Origin: Panax quinquefolius
Lineage: Eukaryota; Streptophyta; Magnoliopsida; Apiales; Araliaceae
NCBI GenBank assembly: GCA_020205615.1
Contig: CM035173.1
Location: 52,955,910 to 53,019,909, forward strand
Reading direction: 5' to 3'
Length of the DNA: 64,000 nucleotides
Position numbers and translations under genes: made by a program. Position 1 is the stretch's first letter, and every line of letters begins with the position of its first letter. Under the pieces are notes generated by a model that saw only the letters and a program-made list of their open reading frames with translations, searched no databases and had not been told where the DNA came from. Shown here piece by piece: positions 57,362 through 64,000 of the stretch.

Positions 57362-57890
57362 CCTTATGAAATTTCGTCCTCAAAATTGACGACGACGGTG
57401 GTGTTTCAAAAGGTGAGGATACCTCGCTTTCATTTCGCTTTTCAACTCCTGTGTCATTTCCTCTCATAAAGCATGGTTCCTCCACAAAACTTTAACTTGT
57501 GGTATGACCTTTGTGTGTAGGACATGCTCCTTCCTATCCAAGATCTTGACAGGTACCTCCTCGTACGTTAAGTCTTCGGCTATCTCATCCGGTTCTAACT
57601 CAATAACGTGGCTCGGGTCTTTCACATATTTTAAGCTACATATATGTGAAAAACATTATGAACACGTAGACATACTTGAGGTAACGCGAGTCTATAGGCC
57701 ACATTTCCTACTCGGTTAAGAGTTTGAAATGGACCAATAAATCGTGGATTGAGCTTTCCTCTCTTCCCAAATTTTGTAACTCCCTTCCATGGAGCCACAC
57801 ACAACAATACATGATCCCCAATACTAAATTCCACATCCTTTCGATGAAGATCCGCATAACTCTTTTGTCGATCCTGTGTGCTTCAGTATA
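57362..57890 (-). pseudogene. Element E integrase C-terminus and chromo-like tail
   Basis: The minus strand reads [57 protein letters not shown] (57831-57634). Then come VKDPSHVIELEPDEIAEDLTYEEVPVKILDRKEHVLHTKVIP and a degraded ARYPHL end (about 57630-57410). It shows what is fused to the spacer in H and B1. At least two frameshifts occur near 57640 and 57465. Confidence 0.85.
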
Positions 57891-58720
57891 CGTTGTCGAA
57901 TCATTTGGATTTTTTAGTAGTCATACGTACTCAACTCGTCCCAACAATGTTGCTTCACCCACCTCATCCCAATATACTAGAGAGTGACACTTTTGTCCAT
58001 ATAATGCTTCAATGGAGCCACACCTATACTTGCTCGATAATAATGTTGTTGTAGGAGAATTCCACCAATGGTAAATACTTATCCCAACTCCTTTGAAATC
58101 TAGGACACAGTAGTCTTAATAGATCTTCAAGAGTTTGAATAGTCCTCTCGATTATCCGTCTGCTTCGAGGATGGTATGCCGAATCAATCAGAACTGCGCC
58201 CATAGCTTTTTGCAAACTAACCCAAAATCGTGAAGTGAATCTTGGGTCACGATCCAAACTATGGATATCGGCATGCCATGCAATCTCACAATCTCATTTA
58301 CATACATACGAGCAAGACGCTCAAGGAATAAGTCTCCCGTATCGGCAAGAAATGAGCAGACTTGGTTAATCTATCAACAATAACCCAAATAGCATTTATA
58401 CATTGAGAAACCATGGGAAGACCCATAACGAAATCTATGGTAATGTGTTCCCACTTCCATTTCAGAATTTCAAGTGGTTGCAATGGACCCTTAGGCACTT
58501 GATGCTCCGCCTTTACACGCTCACAAGTTAAACACCTCGAGACAAAATTTGCAATCTCTCTCTTCATATTGTTCCACCAAAATGTATGTCGAAGATCACG
58601 ATACATTTTGGTACTTCCAGGATGGATTGCAAATGGTGTATTGTGTGCCTCCATCATGATCTTGTTCTTTAAATTAGAATCGTTAGGAACACAAAGTCCG
58701 GAGTGGACTCAAGTATTCCT
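57891..58720 (-). pseudogene. Element E integrase zinc finger and catalytic core
   Basis: The zinc finger has EAHNTPFAIHPGSTKMY..TFWWNNMKREIANFVSRCLTCERVKAEHQ (58651-58510) with its HHCC residues. Then comes [13 protein letters not shown], with the first catalytic Asp at 58433-58435; [11 protein letters not shown], with the second at about 58252; and [12 protein letters not shown], with the Glu at 58147-58149. All three acidic residues remain, but a frameshift near 58290 and others after 58080 break the protein. This block is absent from elements A, B1 and H. Confidence 0.88.
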
Positions 58721-60200
58721 TCTTCATCGATTTCGCTTCGAATAACACCCTCTTGTACTTTCTTCTTCATACGATCGCCTCCGGTTCAGGTTTCGAGCAA
58801 CTTTAACTTCATCGATTAAAGTTGGTTCTATGCGATACTTGACATCATCGCACTGCTCCTCGTGATATGATCTTCTACTCAACGCGTCGCCTACCACGCT
58901 TGCTTTTTCCGTGATGGTATTGAATGGTGTGGTCATAATCTTTAACAACTCGAGCCAACGTTGTTGCCAAGATGTTGAGTTCCTTTTGGGTGAAGAAATA
59001 TTTGAGGCTTTTTATGGTCCGAATATATCTCCACTTTTTCTCCATATAGATAGTGCCTCCAGATCTTTAGCTGAAAACGATCGGCCGCTAACTCTAGATC
59101 ATGAGTAGGATAATTCCTCTCATATATTCTTTAAGTTGTCGCGAGGCATAGGCTATGACTTTCCCATGTTGCATGAGAACACATCCTAAACCTTTTCCTC
59201 AAGCATCGCTCATATATAACAAATCCATCCAAACCAGATGGTATTGTCGTAACAGTGCCAAATGAGTCTCCTCTTCACTCTTGAAACTCTTTTCGCATTC
59301 CTCGCTTCCATACAAATTTTGTATCTTTCCGAGTCATTGAGTTAATCTGGGTAGCGATTCGAGAAAATCCTTCCACTAATCTCCGATAATAACCAAATTA
59401 GCCTAGAAAGCTACGATTTTGGCCACCGACTTTGGTTGCTCCTAACTTTCAGATTGCTTCAATCTTCACGGTCGACAGATACTCCATGTTTTGACACCAC
59501 GCGCCCAAGGAATGCTACTTCCTCAAGCCGTAACTTGCATTTCTTCAACTTGGCATATAACTTGTTTTCACGAAGCCTTCGAGTACCAAATTTTCAAATG
59601 GTGCTCATGATCTTCACGCTTTTGGAATATATGAGGATGTCATCAATAAAGACAACAATGAACCGATCCAAATAATCCTTGAATACTGGTTCATCATATC
59701 CATGAAAGTCGCAGGAGCATTAGTCAATCCAAAAGACATGACTAAGAATTCATAATGCCCGCATCGAAGTTCAAGGCGCCTTTGAATATCCTCAATTCTA
59801 ATCTTCACCGATGATATCCGTAATGAAGATCGATCTTTGAAAAGAATTGTGCTTCTTCTAATAATCGGTCAAAACAGTCATCAATGCGAGGTAGCGGATA
59901 CCTATTCTTCGATGGTGACATGGTTCAATTCCTTGTAGTCAATACAAAGTCTCATACTCCCGCTTCTTTCTTCTTTACAAATAAAACAGAGCACCCCAAG
60001 GAGATGTACTAGACGAATGAAATCGATGTCCAACAATTCTCGTAGTTGAACTTTTAACTCCTCAAGTTCAATAGAGCCATTCGATATGGGGTTTTAGAAA
60101 TGGGCTTTGTATCAAGTTCAAGATCAATAAAGAATTCAACTTCACGCTCGGGGTAGACCGGAAGTTCTTCAGAAATACGCCAGAAATTTACTAACAATGT
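58721..60200 (-). pseudogene. Element E reverse transcriptase and RNase H
   Basis: RT N-terminal and palm residues ([30 protein letters not shown]) lie at about 59915-59800. [21 protein letters not shown] follows (59760-59700), then the catalytic FIDDIL (about 59650-59632). RNase H covers about 59420-58880 and ends with a VGDALSRRSYHEEQ-like stretch. A spacer to the integrase follows. Stops and shifts are frequent, as in the YGYHR region. The RT-to-RNase H stretch that is missing in H and B1 is present. Confidence 0.85.
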
Positions 60201-60799
60201 GAATATTATTCAAATCGACGTGTCTTTATTCAAATCCATAACATGGGCTAAGAAAGCTTGACATCCATTTTTTAATAAACGAATGGCTTTATGACTTGAT
60301 ATGACAATGTTGATTGATTTTAGTGGTTTAGTTACTTGAATTCAACAACAAAGTTGGTTAGAATATGAAAACTAACAACCTTATTTAAAATAATCAATTT
60401 TGGTATGATGAGTAGTTAACCAATCAATCCCTAAAATCACATCAAAAGCAAGTATCTTTAAAGAGATAAGATCAATGTAATGTGATGGTGTCAACTGGAT
60501 CAAACAAGATTTATAAACAAGTGGATGTGATGAAAGTTTCTCCTAAACTGAGTCTCCACAGATAAATCAAAGTCTAATTTCTCCCGAGTTAAGTTTAAAC
60601 GTTGAGCACAAGCAAGAGAGATAAATGAATGGGTAGCACCCAGATTCAGTAATGTATAAACTTTGCAAGAATTTATGATTAGCTTACCCGTGATCACCTC
60701 GTTTGGGTTCCTCGTGATTTTGACTACCACGATAAACGCTTCTTCCAGAACCGCTGACTTTGACTTTTTCGGGGACAACTTTTGAGTCACCATCCTCAC
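60201..60799 (-). pseudogene. Element E aspartic protease region
   Basis: The open frame 60799-60500 contains EVITGKLIINSCKVYTLLNLGATHSFISLACAQRLNLTREKLDFDLSVET. The block around GATHSFIS is the retropepsin active-site loop. The expected catalytic Asp before the Thr/Ser-Gly is replaced here (NLG), so the protease is dead even within this frame. The downstream part to about 60201 links to RT and is frameshifted. In a live element it would cut the Gag-Pol precursor. Confidence 0.82.
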
Positions 60800-62058
60800 T
60801 GGACTTGGTTTCGCTTATAATGCATATCTTCGAGCGATATGTCCTTCCTTTCCACAATTATAACATACCTTGAACTGCTCAGGGCGCTTCAATGATATGT
60901 CCTCTTTTCCACATTTATAAGATACGACCGGTGGTCGTTTCTCCTCCCTTAGAACCGCTGTCATTTTCCGGTGCCGACGTCTTCGCATGGTCATTGTTAA
61001 ATCTCCTCTTTAAAATCTCCCTTAACTCGCTTCTTCTATATTCATGGCCATGATTACCACCAGAATGGTTGCCGCTCTTGTCTCAGATTTTCTTTTCTCC
61101 GCCGGTTATCGTTGTTTCGATGATCACCGTCACCCAGATGATCCTCGTCAGGTCCCCCATATGAACGTATTCGTGGTCGCTCTAATAATCGAGCCCCGTT
61201 GACAACATCCTAATAGAGAGAAAATTTATGAGAAATGAGATATCGACGACGCCGTTTCAAACCTCTCGTAAACATCCCGCCATACGCCTCATTCTCCACC
61301 AAATGAGGTGCAAACTCGATAACTCGCAAATCGCTCGGGACACCGCCATGTTGTTTTGTTCCAATCTAATAAACTCTACTTCCTTCATACGACGAATACT
61401 TTCAGAAAGTACTTGTATTGAACAGTTTCAAACGCTTTCCCAAGACACGCCGAAAAGTACCGGATGGGTACGCTTCACGATTCCCACCAAGAATCGCCTC
61501 ATTACGGAACATAAAGGTGGCGAATGGAACCTTCTATTCCTCGGTGCATCCCAAGACATCGAATATCTTGGTGATTTGTTTGACCCACATTTCGCTTTAA
61601 TCGGATCCGCTTTCCCTGCACTCGTGGTCCCAACTCTTTGAATCGTCTTGGTCGTGATAAACCGTAATGCGTTGTTATCATTTCCACCAGTATTTTGTGC
61701 ACAAGTCTCCTCATTCGATTTTGCATGAATCGCAAAAAGCTTCTAAACATCCCGCTGCTCATCATCTCGCTTCAATGGTGTTGTTTCACAGAGGAACATT
61801 TGCCACTGTGTCAGACGTTCTCCTCGTTGGTGAGTAAAGGTGTCTCCACTGGCCTCATTTACTCCACTATTAACATTCTCACGACATTCTCAAACACGCC
61901 ATAAAACAAAGGTTAATTAAAGAAATCAACATATCACATAATATCCCTATATACCTAACCAACCAACAAATAAGCTTAGGTAGACACACTAGCTTGAATG
62001 TTTTACTCTGCTCTCCTCCTAGTTCTATTCCCCGATCTCCGCCAGAGATCATATCCCT
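60800..62058 (-). pseudogene. Element E gag
   Basis: The capsid core (retrotransposon gag family) is visible in changing frames: a RFKEL..P block (about 61650-61630), KADPIKA, ITKIFDVLGC (about 61575-61545) and FATFMFR..AILGG (about 61520-61490). A basic stretch follows. Near the end is a knuckle, VCYNCGKEGHIARR (about 60875-60830), whose last Cys position is lost, with a partial first knuckle (KCGKED, about 60930). The N-terminus lies toward 62000. Many frameshifts. Confidence 0.8.
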
Positions 62059-62060
62059 AA

Positions 62061-62072
62061 GCTCGATATTAA
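62061..62072 (-). other. Degenerate tRNA-iMet primer site of element E
   Basis: 'gctcgatattaa' stands for GCTCTGATACCA (the reverse complement of the primer site) immediately beside the LTR end. Confidence 0.7.
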
Positions 62073-64000
62073 TCATGACGCCCCCAAAATAGGTATACAT
62101 CACCCATTTTGAGTCACAATAATATGGTATGTAAAACAACTACAACTTTATTAATACAACATATAAATCGTGAGTTTAAATACAAATATTGCCATCTAGA
62201 TAATATTCACACCCAAATAAGTCCTCATTACAATTAATGGTACATTATTTTACAAAATGGTGAGGACTACTAAAACAACTCTCTAGAACCATCATTCCAC
62301 ACCCCGACTAGAACTCGCTACATTCTCGCCTCTGAGAAGAAAAATGGAACAAAAAGGAAAAGGGTGAGCTCAACTAGCCCAAAGAAAGAATATTATGACT
62401 AAGATAATATAGTAACAAATTATCGTTAGTCTTCAACACAGGAAAAATCGATAAAATACAATAGACAACAATTTTCAGATCAATATTCGCAATGAAATAA
62501 TAATTCATGTAAGAGTTACGAGAGAATGAAATCTACTATTATCTATGAATTTAAAAGTCCATCATCAATATTTTATCCTCGTAACATCAATCAATATACA
62601 TCTTGAATCAAATATTCATCTTCGCACTATGTGCCAAAGATATTCATCACCGCTTCATGTTCATCTCAACACTGCTCATCTTTTGCACTACGGGCCAAAG
62701 ATATTCAAAAGAAAATCAACCATCTTTGCACTATGTGCCAAAGATATTCAAGAATCTCATCATTTAGATCGAGGATGATGAAAAATATTTTAAAGAAAAC
62801 GAATCCAAAGTGAAACAAAAGAATAAATATTAAGGATTCAGTATTTCAAACAATCCAAGTTCAAAAATACTTCATAAATAATCGTAGTGAAGTAAAATTC
62901 AAGAATGATCAAAACATGGATACAATCAAAGCTAGTATCCATAATAGATATTTTGGAAAAAATGAAAATTTAATTTTTTCGTGAATAATGTCGATTCGTG
63001 AATAGTGTCGTAGTATACGTGAATAAGGTCAGATACGTGAATAGTAACCCTATTACACTAAAAGACAAGAATTTCACAAGAAAAATCTTACCAATATTCC
63101 CGACATAATGATATTAGAAGAAATAATATCATTTTAAAAAAAATAACATCCCTTACCGAAAAAAAAGAATAAGATTTCGGCCGAATATCGATATAACGTC
63201 AAGGAACTTGCACCGATAAGCAACACTCAAAGTATCAAAATACTCACAAGAATACGCCGATAAAATATAGAGAGAGAAAACTTTAGTTTTTCGTGTGATT
63301 TTCAATTCTAACCTAATCACCCTATTTATAGAAATCGCTAGAACACCAAAAAGTAAAATTTAATAAAATATTAATATTATTTATTTAAATTTTACGCCCC
63401 ACTTTAACCATCTGAATTCAGCCACCACTAATGAAAAAAAAAAAAAAACGCTTTTTGTTATTAAAAATAATTAAAACTTTCAAAAATCAATTATTTTTAA
63501 CTATGGAACTTCAATAATTCATAATAAATAGCCCTTTTTATCAAAAAATTCAAACATTATGTCCTTTCCATAGGAAATTTCATTCTCTACAACTTTGCAG
63601 TAAGAAAGTTTTTCCAAATTCCAAACAAAAATTGATCAAATCCACATACTGGACGATTTTATTGTGCTATAATCAAATTTCAGTCAAGAAATGGGCCCAC
63701 GTACATGTTTAACATGTTTTAAAACAACTTTTTAACAAAAATATTCTTCCTCCTCATATATTCATATATCCCACATTCATTGTAAAAATATCACCATTAT
63801 TATATTATTAAAATATAATAATATATTTAAATAAATTATTTTATCAAAAAGATAAAATATCAATTTTCAACAATTGTCACATTAAAATTTTCTCCATCTA
63901 TATCCACATAAAATGAATATTTTCCTTATCATATAAATCAATAATTAATTATTCACAAATAATATTACAGTAATCACAATATCGGCAAACCAGTGCTGCT
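62073..64000 (-). repeat. Element E 5' LTR, runs off the window
   Basis: Begins TCATGACGCCCCC and follows 54846-57353 in order: acceptor-like CCTCTGAGAAG (about 62328), hairpin units, GAATAGT repeats (62985-63050), a damaged donor (about 63155), TATA (63323-63330) and U3. Confidence 0.9.
62610..62755 (-). repeat. Hairpin-unit array of element E 5' LTR
   Basis: Three clear units of 'catctttgcac..gccaaagatattc' near 62618, 62678 and 62722. The partner LTR has the same at 55315-55455. Confidence 0.8.

Larger units (their letters stand above)
54846..64000 (-). mobile_element. Element E: reverse Ty3/gypsy element, Tekay/Del-like, all domains recognisable
   Basis: On the minus strand: 5' LTR (from the right edge to 62073), a decayed primer site, gag, protease, RT, RNase H, integrase, chromo-like tail, a polypurine tract (about 57354-57372) and the 3' LTR (57353-54846, missing about its last 70 bp). 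It is the only B-type copy here with RT, RNase H and integrase cores still present, though frameshifts break every one. It models the parent of the deleted family. Target duplication cannot be tested. Confidence 0.9.

Noticed and set aside
61228..61641. 137-codon plus-strand frame
   Set aside because: Antisense to element E gag capsid; the minus strand has recognisable Gag motifs.
1..64000. tRNA or rRNA genes
   Set aside because: Only tRNA-complementary primer sites were seen; no cloverleaf or rRNA block recognised by eye.

Overview
The window is AT-rich plant nuclear DNA, probably from a eudicot. It is a heap of transposable elements nested inside one another, with no host gene that can be supported. 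The evidence for a plant is a Ty3/gypsy assemblage of Tekay/Del-like elements (tRNA-iMet primer sites, LTRs of 2.4-3.9 kb) and one Ogre/Tat-like element with a second RNase H, a CACTA element with CACTACAAGAAAA ends, and a HARBI1/ALP1-type nuclease relic. Three LTR groups recur. The 'B' group starts TGTAAGACCCC or TGTGAGACCCC and ends GGGGCGTCACA. The 'C' group starts TGTAACGATCG and ends GGGGGTGTCACA. A 'D'-type LTR starts TGTAACACCCC.

Layout. 1-843: a PIF/Harbinger nuclease relic (minus strand), cut at 844 by the LTR of a reverse B element (844-1478 and 13028-13778; its internal remnant is 13779-14885). Complete element A (1479-13022, target-site duplication AAAAT) lies inside that LTR and itself holds a solo LTR (5565-8423, GTTTA). 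14886-31073: a Tat-like pol on the plus strand, split inside its integrase by a reverse C element (18600-26788, carrying a 1600-bp CACTA element, GCA) and a solo LTR (26789-30697, ATTTA). 31074-33600: a reverse C-like LTR, truncated. 33685-54845: C element C2, which holds B element H (36727-46408, itself holding a solo LTR, GTCGA) and a solo LTR (47410-53393, TGAGC) that in turn holds a D solo LTR (49572-52810, GGATT). 54846-64000: reverse B-type element E, the only one with all gag-pol domains recognisable; its 5' LTR runs off the window.

How the parts relate. All coding regions are broken by stops, frameshifts or deletions. Elements H and B1 share the same three deletions in RT, RNase H and integrase, and element A shares the RT junction, so they look like one non-autonomous family moved by an E-like helper. 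The B-type LTRs carry unusual shared architecture downstream of the promoter: a strong 5' splice-site-like GAG|GTAAGG, a 14-bp minisatellite, tandem short hairpins and then a strong 3' splice-site-like sequence. This suggests an intron inside the LTR leader. Seven target-site duplications can be read directly, which orders most of the insertions. I found no RNA gene, CRISPR array or host operon.
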